Shown here: one piece after another, positions 1-8,100 of the stretch
Layout of the letters: the number at the start of each line of letters is the position of its first letter
How positions within the stretch are numbered: position 1 is the stretch's first letter
Assembly (NCBI GenBank): GCA_963799065.1
Contig: CAWCVJ010000003.1
Span: 62,001 to 126,000 of the forward strand
Source of the DNA: JAJPHW01 sp963799065
GTDB taxonomy: Bacteria; Acidobacteriota; Terriglobia; Terriglobales; Acidobacteriaceae
Direction: 5' to 3'
DNA: 64,000 nucleotides
The notes under the pieces: model-generated
The model's database searches: none
What the model was told of the DNA's origin: nothing
What the model saw: only the letters and a program-made list of their open reading frames with translations
Position numbers and translations under genes: made by a program

Positions 1-1
1 G

Positions 2-544
2 CCGGATTCCGGCGTCACCGCTGCCATGGGCTTCGCCGCCGAGAGCGGCATCCCGCTGCGCTTTGGCTTGATCCGCAACCACTACGTTGGGCGCACATTC
101 ATCGAGCCGCAGCAGAGCGTGCGCGATTTCGGCGTGAAGCTGAAGCTCAATCCCGTGCGCAGTCTGCTCGAAGGACGCCGCGTCGTGCTCATCGACGACT
201 CCATCGTGCGCGGCACCACCAGCAAGAAAATTGTGCGCATGATTCGCAACGCGGGCGCAAAAGAAGTGCACATGCGCATTTCGTGTCCGCCGACCATCGC
301 GCCCTGTTTCTACGGAGTGGACACGCCCTCGCGCAAAGAACTGATCGCCGCCAACAAAACCATCGAAGAAATTCGCGAATACATCTGTGCCGACACCCTC
401 GCCTTCCTCTCGATACCCGGCCTCAAAAAAGCCTGTGGCGAGGGCGAACGCACCAGCTACTGCACCGCCTGCTACACCGGAAAGTATCCCACCAACTGGG
501 TCGACCTAGCCGACATTCAGCCCGCGATGAGCGTCAAGGCGTAA
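2..544 (+). CDS. purF: amidophosphoribosyltransferase, C-terminal part (5' end outside window)
   Basis: PurF carries out the first committed step of purine synthesis: it moves the amide nitrogen of glutamine onto PRPP to give phosphoribosylamine. The open frame enters the window with PDSGVTAAMG and runs 180 codons to the stop. It holds the phosphoribosyltransferase half: the PRPP-binding core VVLIDDSIVRGTTS at about 170-210 bp, then SCPPTIAPCFYGVDTP and the late ADTLAFLS segment, all typical of PurF. Two cysteines near the end (SYCTACYTG) fit the usual C-terminus. The N-terminal glutaminase domain lies upstream of the window, so the true start cannot be seen. A perfect hairpin follows the stop codon at 560-579. 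The family call is firm. Confidence 0.96.
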   Translation, partial: PDSGVTAAMGFAAESGIPLRFGLIRNHYVGRTFIEPQQSVRDFGVKLKLNPVRSLLEGRRVVLIDDSIVRGTTSKKIVRMIRNAGAKEVHMRISCPPTIAPCFYGVDTPSRKELIAANKTIEEIREYICADTLAFLSIPGLKKACGEGERTSYCTACYTGKYPTNWVDLADIQPAMSVKA

Positions 545-559
545 GCCCAACCGTGGAAG

Positions 560-579
560 CGTGGCGCTTTAGCGCCACG
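560..579. repeat. perfect 8-bp palindrome after purF
   Basis: The arms CGTGGCGC and GCGCCACG flank a TTTA loop, 15 bp after the purF stop. The downstream side is TAAAAG, not a run of T, so it is at best a weak terminator. It resembles the short GC-rich palindromes seen elsewhere in this window's intergenic DNA. Its function is not known from sequence. Confidence 0.5.
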
Positions 580-725
580 TAAAAGCAGGTGGCAAATAGA
601 GATTGGCCGTCTCGATAGCCTTGCTCACGCTATACTTCCGTGTCAGGCGCAGGCCGCCAATAAAAAAATCCGTTGATCGGGCCAGCATCGAGGGTTAAAG
701 GTTGGCCAGCGCGAGGAGCCGAAGT

Positions 726-1322
726 TTGGAGTTCACCTTGGTTTACGAAGGTCAGTTATTCGCCCACAATGACGGATCCGACAGGGCTCCGCACAAGCAC
801 GCCATCCGCAAGCAATTTCATCCGCAGCTACGCAGGTTATGGGAGCTCAAGTTGCCTCACTGGATCAATTCGACCCGAACTTCGCAGTTGAGTCGGAAAT
901 ATGCGGCTGGGGATCCGTTAGTTCAGCAGATCGCCCGGAAGTTTTCGGTCTGCAATTACAGGTTCGTCCCCTTGGTCAGAGAAGATCTATTGCTTGCCTG
1001 TAAACTCGATATTTTATTCTTGCGAGGGGAGTCTGGCAGGAAAATAGTACAGAGCGGAGACATAGATAACAGGCTCAAAACGCTGTTCGACGGATTGCGA
1101 ACCCCCAAGCGATGTGCGGAAATTGGAGGGGCGACAGCGGAGACGGACGAGGATCCCTTCTTTTGTTTGCTCGAAGACGACAGTCTGATCACCGAGGTGA
1201 GATTGAGGGCGGATACGCTCCTAACGCCGTCGAGTTCGAAATTGGAGAATCCTGTGAAGGTAATAATGGCGGTGGCGCTTAGACCCTTACAGACGAACGA
1301 GGACAACGCGGATTTTGCGTGA
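726..1322 (+). CDS. uncharacterised protein with RusA-like acidic motifs
   Basis: I do not recognise this 198-residue protein as a named gene. Two conserved-looking segments, GDIDNRLKTLFDGL (about residues 111-124) and LLEDDSLITEV (about 148-158), resemble the acidic catalytic motifs of RusA-type Holliday-junction endonucleases, where Asp residues in D-x-D-N and in a later DD bind the metal. RusA proteins are usually shorter (about 120 residues), so the family link is an inference. The start chosen is TTG at 726 because GAGGAG lies 7 bases upstream; an earlier in-frame TTG at 702 lacks such a site. It stands alone between purF and a secreted protein at the edge of a toxin-antitoxin island, a place where mobile or accessory genes collect. 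No signal peptide or membrane segment is visible. Confidence 0.6.
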   Translation: MEFTLVYEGQLFAHNDGSDRAPHKHAIRKQFHPQLRRLWELKLPHWINSTRTSQLSRKYAAGDPLVQQIARKFSVCNYRFVPLVREDLLLACKLDILFLRGESGRKIVQSGDIDNRLKTLFDGLRTPKRCAEIGGATAETDEDPFFCLLEDDSLITEVRLRADTLLTPSSSKLENPVKVIMAVALRPLQTNEDNADFA

Positions 1323-1371
1323 AGCCGGGGGCCTGCCTCGGGCATCCCGGCACGTGATTAAGGAGAGCCAC

Positions 1372-1977
1372 ATGAGACGATCGTTGAACTGGGCGCCGGC
1401 GCTGGTTTTCATTTTGTGTATCCCTGCGTTAGCCCAAGTACAAACTTACTGTACTTACAGCGGCGGCAGTATCGCATGCACCAGTTACGGCGGCGACGGG
1501 CCGTCTTCGCAATCCTACTGTACAAGAATCGCTGGCAGTCTCAGTTGTACGACCTATAACAACGACAACTACAGCAAGGTTCAGATCGAGCGGAATTACG
1601 AAGCCGGGGAGGTCCTCGGTACCGCTCTCGGCAAGATAATAACGGCAGCAATTAAGAAGCACAGAGCAAACGAGGAGGCTCGACAGGAATGGGAGCAGTT
1701 CGTACAAGACAAGATCGCCATCGCAGAGTTAGCTTGTGAAACCGACCCCAACATGGGTGGCGCCTATGGCGCTGTAGGCTGCAGAACCGCGTTCTTTGCT
1801 TTTAACTCGTTTCTGCACAAACACCGCAAGGACTTCCTGGTGGATGCCAGAAATTTGGGCCTGTTGAGAGACGCTACAGCTAAGATGCCGGGACTACCTG
1901 ACGATTTGTCCCTGATTACCGAGCAGATGATTGAGAACGTGTTTCAGAGCATGGACAAGAAGCAGCTCGATAAGTAG
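1372..1977 (+). CDS. secreted hypothetical protein with two Cys-rich repeats
   Basis: The function is unknown. The start at 1372 follows AAGGAG by about 6 bases and gives a classic signal peptide (MRRSLNWAP, then a hydrophobic stretch ending in ALAQ). The mature N-terminus has two copies of the pattern YCTxxxGSxxCTxY, one in TYCTYSGGSIACTSY and one in SYCTRIAGSLSCTTY, about 26 residues apart; each could form one disulfide in the periplasm. After that comes a charged helical region (KKHRANEEARQEWEQF) and a C-terminal part with two further Cys. An upstream in-frame start at 1315 would overlap the previous gene and bury the signal peptide, so I rejected it. The protein is probably exported; nothing in the neighbourhood tells its job. 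Confidence 0.7.
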   Translation: MRRSLNWAPALVFILCIPALAQVQTYCTYSGGSIACTSYGGDGPSSQSYCTRIAGSLSCTTYNNDNYSKVQIERNYEAGEVLGTALGKIITAAIKKHRANEEARQEWEQFVQDKIAIAELACETDPNMGGAYGAVGCRTAFFAFNSFLHKHRKDFLVDARNLGLLRDATAKMPGLPDDLSLITEQMIENVFQSMDKKQLDK

Positions 1978-1986
1978 ATCCCTTCT

Positions 1987-2112
1987 TTAGCCGATCAAGT
2001 GCGGCGCAGCCGAGCTGATGAATTCTCTCGCCGTAATGATTTTGGCGTTCTTCCAGAATCGCGGAAAGTGCTTCAGATTGCCCGTGACGACGTAATCCGC
2101 GCGAGCGGCGTC
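1987..2112 (-). pseudogene. decayed 3' end of a PIN-domain toxin gene
   Basis: Read on the minus strand this stretch encodes DAARADYVVTGNLKHFP and then FWKNAKIITAREF and AAPHLIG, followed by a stop. It is a near-copy of the last 41 codons of the intact PIN toxin at 3246-3668, differing at only a few residues (VV for LI, A for T, S for L). Beyond 2112 the similarity stops abruptly and no start or N-terminal PIN motif exists, so this is a fragment. It sits in the same orientation as the intact gene, with the complete antitoxin/PIN pair between them. Duplication followed by deletion, or recombination that inserted the 2216-3236 pair, would explain it. Confidence 0.8.
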
Positions 2113-2127
2113 CTCTACTCCAACTCA

Positions 2128-2181
2128 GGTTGCACTTGTAGCACATGTTTGATACGCTTGTGTGGGTTGCACTTATAGCAC
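2128..2181. promoter_or_regulatory. pair of 17-bp direct repeats upstream of the antitoxin gene
   Basis: GGTTGCACTTGTAGCAC at 2128-2144 and GGTTGCACTTATAGCAC at 2165-2181 differ at one base and begin 37 bp apart. They end 34 bp before the antitoxin start at 2216. Toxin-antitoxin operons are usually autoregulated by an antitoxin that binds repeated operators, so this is a reasonable operator candidate. That role is inferred; no protein-binding evidence exists here. Confidence 0.45.
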
Positions 2182-2215
2182 GTGACGCAGCTTGAGCTAT
2201 CCGAGGAGCAGAACC

Positions 2216-2683
2216 ATGCCCCAAGCCAAAACCATCAAGACCGATATCGTCGTTTCGGGAAAAGATCGGCAAAAAGGCGAGCAGCTATACGCCCAGCTTC
2301 GAGAAGCGGAGGCGAAATTGATCGGACCAAACGGAAAGGCGGAAGTCCTTCCCAACAACGTCAATTCTTTCCTGTATCGGCTCCTCGGCGATTTAAGAGC
2401 CGGACATTCCGTCACCATCCTGCAAAACAAAACTCAACTGACGACGATTGAAGCCAGCAAAGTGCTCGGAGTCTCGCGACAGTTCCTGGTTGAATTGCTT
2501 AAGAAAGGCGACGTTCCCTTCCACATGGTAGGCACGCATCGGCGCATGTATGCCCGCGACGTGCTCGCCTATAAGGCGAAGCGAGACGCGTCGCGTAGAA
2601 AAATTCTGGACGACTTGGCCCGCGCAGAGTACGCCGAAGGCATCTACGATCAAGTCTCGGATGATTTCCACCCAGGACAATGA
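2216..2683 (+). CDS. antitoxin with excisionase/MerR-like helix-turn-helix
   Basis: This 155-residue protein is the probable DNA-binding antitoxin of a type II pair. The middle region LTTIEASKVLGVSRQFLVELL followed by the wing-like PFHMVGTHRRMYARDVLAY is the standard excisionase-family winged helix (about residues 75-125). The C-terminal tail (DDLARAEYAEGIYD) is the likely toxin-wrapping part. ATG at 2216 is preceded by GAGGAG and is preferred over the upstream TTG at 2192. The PIN gene starts inside its 3' end (overlap 2661-2683), which indicates translational coupling. Direct repeats at 2128 and 2165 may be its operator. The family assignment is firm; the antitoxin role follows from the PIN partner. 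Confidence 0.85.
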   Translation: MPQAKTIKTDIVVSGKDRQKGEQLYAQLREAEAKLIGPNGKAEVLPNNVNSFLYRLLGDLRAGHSVTILQNKTQLTTIEASKVLGVSRQFLVELLKKGDVPFHMVGTHRRMYARDVLAYKAKRDASRRKILDDLARAEYAEGIYDQVSDDFHPGQ

Positions 2684-3236
2684 GTACGCCGTAGTCCTCG
2701 ACGCCTGTGTGCTGGTTCCGATGCCCCTGTGCGATACCTTGCTGCGATTGGCAGAAGAACCAGCGCTCTACCGGCCTCTCTGGAGCGAAGAAATACTTCG
2801 AGAGGTCGCAGACACGTTAGAAAAGAAGTTGCATCGAACGCCGACCCAGCGAGAGCGAAGGATTTCGAGTATGCGCGATGCTTTCCCTGAAGCGATTGTA
2901 AACGTACCTGACGACCTCGTCCAAGCAATTACAGGTATGCCAGATCTCAATGATCGTCATGTGGTCGCAGCCGCCATTCGCGGCTCAGCCGGTGCGATCA
3001 TTACGGCCAACACTAAGCACTTTCCCAGTGAGTGCGTGGGCGAATACGACCTCATTTGCCGAACCCCCGATGAATTCTTAGTTCATCTATTTCATTTCGT
3101 TCCCGAGCAAGTGTTGGAAAAACTTGACGCTCAGGCGGCCAACATCGGCAAGAATAGATCGTTCATCGTTGAAAAATTGAGATCGATGACGCCATCGTTT
3201 TCCAAGCTCATCGAAAGCGCATTCTCTTTAGGTTGA
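2661..3236 (+). CDS. PIN-domain ribonuclease toxin
   Basis: PIN domains are metal-dependent RNases, and as toxins they cut tRNA or mRNA. The 191-residue protein starts with the typical strand-Asp motif AVVLDACVLVP (first catalytic Asp), continues with an acidic helix ILREVADTLE, and has LNDRHVVAAAIRGSAGAIIT followed by NTKHFP, the C-terminal acidic motif of VapC-like PIN proteins. The C-terminal 50 residues form an extra helical tail. I chose ATG 2661 because the domain begins right after it; the longer frame from 2550 only reads through the antitoxin in another frame. It overlaps its antitoxin by 23 bp. This PIN gene is only distantly like the PIN gene at 3246. Confidence 0.86.
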   Translation: MISTQDNEYAVVLDACVLVPMPLCDTLLRLAEEPALYRPLWSEEILREVADTLEKKLHRTPTQRERRISSMRDAFPEAIVNVPDDLVQAITGMPDLNDRHVVAAAIRGSAGAIITANTKHFPSECVGEYDLICRTPDEFLVHLFHFVPEQVLEKLDAQAANIGKNRSFIVEKLRSMTPSFSKLIESAFSLG

Positions 3237-3245
3237 GCGCCCCTC

Positions 3246-3668
3246 TTAGCCGATCAAGTGCGGCGCGGCCAAGCTGATGAATTCTCTTGCCGTAATGATT
3301 TTGGTGTTCTTCCAGAATCGCGGGAAGTGTTTCAGATTGCCTGTGATGAGGTAATCTGCGCGAGCGGCGTCGGCACACTCGATGAAAATGTTATCGCTTG
3401 GGTCGCGCGTCACTTCGATGCGTTGTTTCGTAGCAACGGCGTAGCTGTGGTTACGAATCAACTGTAGAAGCTGCCGCTGAAGTGGCCGCCGAATGTGCGG
3501 TTCGGGACGCGCCAGCACCTCGCGGTATTCCTCCACAATGGGTCGCGAGACATACAGCCGCGCCGGTTTGGACAAAGCGATAAGTAGCACTGTGCGCGGC
3601 AATCGGGTTGGATTGAGCGCGGCGGAAATCAACACATTGGTATCGATGACCAGCCGGACGGAGAGCAT
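3246..3668 (-). CDS. PIN-family toxin of a Phd/PIN pair
   Basis: This 140-residue protein belongs to the group annotated as 'toxin-antitoxin system toxin component, PIN family'. It shows VRLVIDTNVLISAAL at the N-terminus (first Asp), EEYREVLARP in the middle, and SDNIFIECADAARADYLITGN followed by KHFP, which carries the remaining acidic residues. The expected product is a metal-dependent endoribonuclease. Its ATG shares one base with the antitoxin stop (TAATG), so the two are co-translated. A broken copy of its last 41 codons lies at 1987-2112. Length and motifs look complete. Confidence 0.88.
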   Translation of the reverse strand: MLSVRLVIDTNVLISAALNPTRLPRTVLLIALSKPARLYVSRPIVEEYREVLARPEPHIRRPLQRQLLQLIRNHSYAVATKQRIEVTRDPSDNIFIECADAARADYLITGNLKHFPRFWKNTKIITAREFISLAAPHLIG

Positions 3669-3973
3669 TACCGCTTTTGTTTCTGGCGTCGCGTGGCTTT
3701 GACGATGCGATCGATTTGCCGTGAAGTCAGCGCGCTGGTTCCGTTTCGTTCCGACTCCTGCCCGATCGCTCGCAGGACGTCCGGCTCCGGCATCGCCAAC
3801 TTCACGTAGTCACGGATGCTGAGCAGCACGGCTTTCGGCGTCCCGCGCTTTTCGATCACCAGAGACCGGCGCTCCCGCTCGACGCTTTCCAGAAGCTTAC
3901 CGAAATGCGCGCGAGCCCGCAGCGCAGAAACTACAACGCTACCGTTCTTTCCCGGGATGCCGGTCGTCGCCAT
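3668..3973 (-). CDS. Phd/YefM-type antitoxin
   Basis: The 101-residue protein has the Phd/YefM N-terminal layout: VVVSALRARAHFGKLLESVERE, then SLVIEKRGTPKAVLLSIRDY, the strand pair of the DNA-binding dimer. The basic C-terminus (RIVKATRRQKQKR) would be the toxin-binding tail. The start at 3973 has GGAGAG a few bases upstream on the minus strand. It is the first gene of a two-gene operon with the PIN toxin, joined by a TAATG overlap. It likely represses its own operon, as is usual for the family. Confidence 0.87.
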   Translation of the reverse strand: MATTGIPGKNGSVVVSALRARAHFGKLLESVERERRSLVIEKRGTPKAVLLSIRDYVKLAMPEPDVLRAIGQESERNGTSALTSRQIDRIVKATRRQKQKR

Positions 3974-4116
3974 GAACTCTCCAGTTCGTGCAGATTAGGT
4001 GTACAGTTTAGCAGGTCGATGCCGGACGAAACTCTAACTCTCTTTGCGCAGGCGTCTCGGTTCCCACCTTAGCCGCAACGAACGCGGCGAAGGTGGGGCA
4101 CCTGGCATCCCTGGTA

Positions 4117-5007
4117 TTACCGTTTAGCGCTTCCCGCGATAGAGTCGAGATCTGCAATCACTTCGGCCGGAATCTTCAGCGCCGCCGCGTGCAGATTTTC
4201 GCGCAGATGTTTGAGCGATGACGTCCCCGGAATTAGCAGGATGTTCGGCGAGCGGTGCAACAGCCACGCCAGCGCGATCTGCATCGGAGTCACGCCTAGC
4301 GACGCCGCTGCTGCATCGAGCTCTGACGCCTGGAGCGGAGTGAAGCCTCCCAGCGGAAAGAACGGCACATACGCGATACCTTGCTTCGCGAGGTCGGTGA
4401 TGAAGCCGTCGTCATTACGATTCGCCACGTTATAGAGGTTCTGGATGCACACGATATCCGTGATTTTCTGAGCTTCCGACAATTGCTTGGGAGTGACATT
4501 GCTCAAGCCAAGATGCCGAATCAGTCCCTGACGCTTGAGCTCGGCAAGCACCGTGAGCGGGGCTTCGATGGAACCGTCCGTCGGAGCCGAAATGCCTCCC
4601 ACGCGAAGATTGACCACCTCGAGCGCGTCGAGTCCTAGATTTCGCAAATTGTCATGTACGCCATCAGTCAGCTCTTGGCGCGAAAGGGCATGAGGCCAAG
4701 ATTTGTCTGCGCCGCGACGAGCGCCCAGTTTAGTGACAATAACCAGGCCCTCCGGATAAGGATGGAGCGCCTGCTTAATGATCTGGTTGGTCACGTGCGG
4801 CCCGTAAAAGTCGCTGGTGTCGATGTGATTCACGCCAGCTTCAACGGCCTCGCGCAGCACGGCGAGCGCGGCGTCCAGATCGCGCGGCGGTCCCCATACG
4901 CCCTTGCCGGCAAGTTGCATGGCGCCATAGCCCATGCGATGCACGGTTAGCGGGGTGCCGGGAAAGGTGAACCTGCCGCCTAGGTTAATCTGTTGCTTCG
5001 TGGTCAT
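4117..5007 (-). CDS. pdxI: aldo/keto reductase, PdxI (YdbC)-like
   Basis: This 296-residue NADPH-dependent reductase is strongly like E. coli YdbC, since named PdxI, a pyridoxal reductase making pyridoxine. Shared segments include GYGAMQLAGKGVWGPPRD, NHIDTSDFYGP, PFFPLGGFTPLQ and SPNILLIPGTSS. Of the AKR catalytic tetrad, Asp63, Tyr68 and Lys93 are present; the usual His is Asn133 (VVNLRV), as in YdbC itself. ATG 5007 is chosen because AGGAGA lies just upstream; the frame open to 5094 adds unrelated residues. It is a single gene, followed by toxin-antitoxin genes and preceded by intergenic palindromes. The substrate is inferred from family resemblance. Confidence 0.85.
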   Translation of the reverse strand: MTTKQQINLGGRFTFPGTPLTVHRMGYGAMQLAGKGVWGPPRDLDAALAVLREAVEAGVNHIDTSDFYGPHVTNQIIKQALHPYPEGLVIVTKLGARRGADKSWPHALSRQELTDGVHDNLRNLGLDALEVVNLRVGGISAPTDGSIEAPLTVLAELKRQGLIRHLGLSNVTPKQLSEAQKITDIVCIQNLYNVANRNDDGFITDLAKQGIAYVPFFPLGGFTPLQASELDAAAASLGVTPMQIALAWLLHRSPNILLIPGTSSLKHLRENLHAAALKIPAEVIADLDSIAGSAKR

Positions 5008-5070
5008 TATTTTCTCCTGTAGCAATTGGATTCTCCGATGTGGTGTTTCGCATCGGCGAAAATCAAAAGC

Positions 5071-5090
5071 GGCGGACAGGAGTGTCCGCC
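5071..5090. repeat. perfect 8-bp inverted repeat
   Basis: GGCGGACA and TGTCCGCC flank a GGAG loop in the gap between the aldo/keto reductase and the TonB receptor. It lacks a T-run on either side. Together with the palindrome at 5137 it looks like the GC-rich dispersed intergenic repeats of this kind of genome. Confidence 0.5.
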
Positions 5091-5136
5091 CCACACGGTC
5101 AACGTGTTTTTGTGCTGGCTGTACTGGTTCCCGCCC

Positions 5137-5155
5137 TGTCGCAGAAAACGCGACA
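5137..5155. repeat. 6-bp inverted repeat with flanking complementarity
   Basis: TGTCGC and GCGACA flank the 7-base loop AGAAAAC. Further out, CCGCCC on the left and GGACGGGGC on the right can extend the stem imperfectly. It sits 39 bp past the stop of the minus-strand TonB receptor gene, where it might help end its transcript, though no T-run follows. Confidence 0.4.
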
Positions 5156-5193
5156 AGGACGGGGCACCCGCAGTTCTTCCGCTCAAGAAAATG

Positions 5194-8100
5194 CTAGAAG
5201 TCTACGCGGACACCGAGTTGTGCGGCGAAGGGGATTCCTACCGTGGTGCCGGGACCGAAGAAGTCGCCTAAGGCTCCGCCGGGCTGGCGCAACTGGTTGA
5301 TGCTAGTGATGGGAGTGGTTGCGGTGCAGGCTGAGTTGGCGCAAAGGCTGGTGATGTTGCCGGCTGCGGCTTGCGCGGCGGGCACGGGCAGCGCCGCGAT
5401 GTTGGTGACGTAATTCGCGCCGGGATTGTTGCGGTTGAAAAGATTGAAGAACTCGGCGAAGGGCATCACGCTCACGCGTTCTTTAATTTTGAACGGACGG
5501 CTGACGCGAAGATCAGCCTGGACGTAAGGCGTGCCGCGCACCTGGTCGAGCGATTCGGGGATGCCGTTCACCGAGATGCGGCCGCTGTTGTCGGCGAGGG
5601 TGATCGTAAGCGGACGAGCCGACTCGGCCTGCGTGATGGTGGACAGCTCAAATCCACCGGGGAGCAATACAAGTCCGGCGAGCACGAAGCGGTGGGTGAC
5701 GTCTTCGCCGGATGGTCCGTAGTCGCCGGGGCCGAAAGCATTGAGCGGATTGCACACGCCGTTGACGTAATCGAAGAGTTCGCCGAGAACGCATCCCCAG
5801 GTTTGCGCGCGCGACAGCGTGTAGTTGGCGACCAGGCTGAAGCGCTTATCCCAGTTGCCTTGCAGATGCAGCATGAGTGCGTTGTAGCTGGAGCGATTGT
5901 CGGAGTGAAAGACGTTGAGTGCAGGAACGTTGCCCTGGTCTGCGGGGTCGGGCGAGAACAAGTTCACGCCGGGCGTGTAGGAGTACGCGCGGTAGCCGTG
6001 ATTGCCTTGCTCGTGGGTGTAGTCGGCACTCAGCGTCCAGTGCTTGTCGAAAGCGTGTTGGACGCCGCCCGTGATGTGGATCGCGTAAGGCGTCTTATAG
6101 TTGCCATCGATGAGGTTGCCGGAGCCGCCGGCGGGGATGCATCCCGTGCCGGTTAGAACATGATTCACGTCGGTGCAGGGGCCGGTGGGCGAGTTGACGG
6201 CTTGCAATGCCGTGACCCATCCAGTCTGGGCGAGGTCGTTGAAGAAGAGGCCGAAGCCGCCGCGGAAGACGGTCTTGCCGCCGTCGCCGGGAGCATAGGC
6301 GAAGCCGAGGCGCGGCGCGATTTGCTTGCGATAGTCTTTGGGCGCTCCGCTTACCAGCGGAATCTGCAAGGCCTGCAGGGTAAGAAGCGCAGGGTTATTG
6401 GCTTGGCTGTGGCCTGAAGCTTCAAAGAGTCCAAAGGTCGTCTGGTAGCGCAAGCCGTAGTCCACAGTGAGGTGCGGGGTGACGCGCCAGGAGTCTTGCG
6501 CATAGAGTGACAGCCGCTGCACGTTTTGCGAAAAGGTGCCGTTGCTGGCGGGAGTGGTGGAGGCGCCTGCATTGTAGTCGGCGGTGAACTGCGCGGGATT
6601 GCCGAGATATGAGGTCGGATCTTGCGGAAAAGAATAAAGCGTTTCCGCATTCCCGGCGAAAGCGCCGCTCAGCACCGGTTCGTGGATGAAGTTGATGCCG
6701 AACTTGGGCGCGTGACGACCGGAAGTGTGGGTGACGTCGTAACGAAATTGATATTTTTCCTGGTTGCGAATTGCCGGGAACAATGTGATGGGCGTGGCGA
6801 ATTGATTGTCCCCGTAGGTCTCGAATCCTGAAACAGTCAGCGAAGTTGAGCTGAACGGAAACGCCAGCGCAAAGCCGAGATCGGAGTTGCGGGTTTGCGT
6901 GAGATGCAGTTCGCTGGCATCGAAGACGAAGGTGCCCAGCCACGACGGGCTGAATAAGTATTGGTTGCTGATCACCGAGTTCCAATAATTATTGTGGGTG
7001 GTGAGTCCGGTGGAGGGCAGTGTGGCTTGCTGCACCAGTGCGTTGCGAGTGAGGTAACTGTCTTCGGACGTGCGCCAGAACCACTGCGATTTGGGCGACT
7101 GCGTCCAATCGAAGCGGACGGAGCCGATGTAATCGCGGAAGGGGATGGGAACGTTTTGCGGGACTGCGATCGAAGTCACTCCGGGGATAAGTCCCTGCGA
7201 TGCGAGCTGCGCGAGTGCGTTGAACTGCGTGGTGCTGTTTGGACTATAGGCGATGCTGGCGTTCTCATGTACGTATTCGAGAGAAGAAAAGAAAAAGACT
7301 TTGTCCCTGATGAGCGGGCCGCCCACTGCGCCAACATAGTTCTGCCGCGCGAACGGCTGCTTCGGATTGGGCGCGGGATTCTCAATGGGGAAACGGGCGT
7401 TTAGGTCCGCCGCGCGGCCATAAAATGCGCCGTCCCCGTGCCATTCGTTGCCGCCGCGGCGCGTGGTGATGACGACTGACCCAGCCGTCGTGCCGCCGGT
7501 GTCGGCGTCTTCCTGGGCGGTCCGGATGGCGAACTCCTGAATCGTATCGGGCGAAAAGTTTTGCAGAAAACCGCCAATGAAATCGTCGGAGTTATCGCCG
7601 CCGTCGACGGAAAGTTCATTGTTCAAGCCTGAGCTGCCGCCAGTGGAGACCGCAGTGATACGCGCCTTCGTCGGATCCGACGGTTCGACTGGCTCGGTTC
7701 CGGGCGCGAGATACGCGATGTTGGCGAAGCTGCGCGCGGCCAGCGGCAGTTCGCGTAAGTCGCTCTGCGAGACCGCCGTTTGGTGAACCGCGCTGGCGAG
7801 ATCCAAGGCCTGCGTCGTGATGGACGAAGAGCGATCCTCGACATTGACTTGTTCCTGGGGCACGGCGGGTCGCAGCGTCACGCTAAGATCGCGCACGGTG
7901 CTCACCACAACAACCACTTTCGATTCCGCTAAGGCAAAGCCCTTGGCATTGACGCGCAGAATGTAAGCTCCGGGGAGCAGGCCGTCCGCACGAAATTCGC
8001 CGCGATTGTCCGTGGTCAGATTGCGCTGGTCGGCGGAAGTATCCGAGGCGATTTGAATGCTGCTGGCGGCGATGCGCGCGCCACTGGCGTCCTGAACCAC

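Noticed and set aside
5371..6156. 261-codon plus-strand open frame inside the TonB receptor
   Set aside because: Antisense shadow of a GC-rich gene; no ribosome site or recognisable domain.
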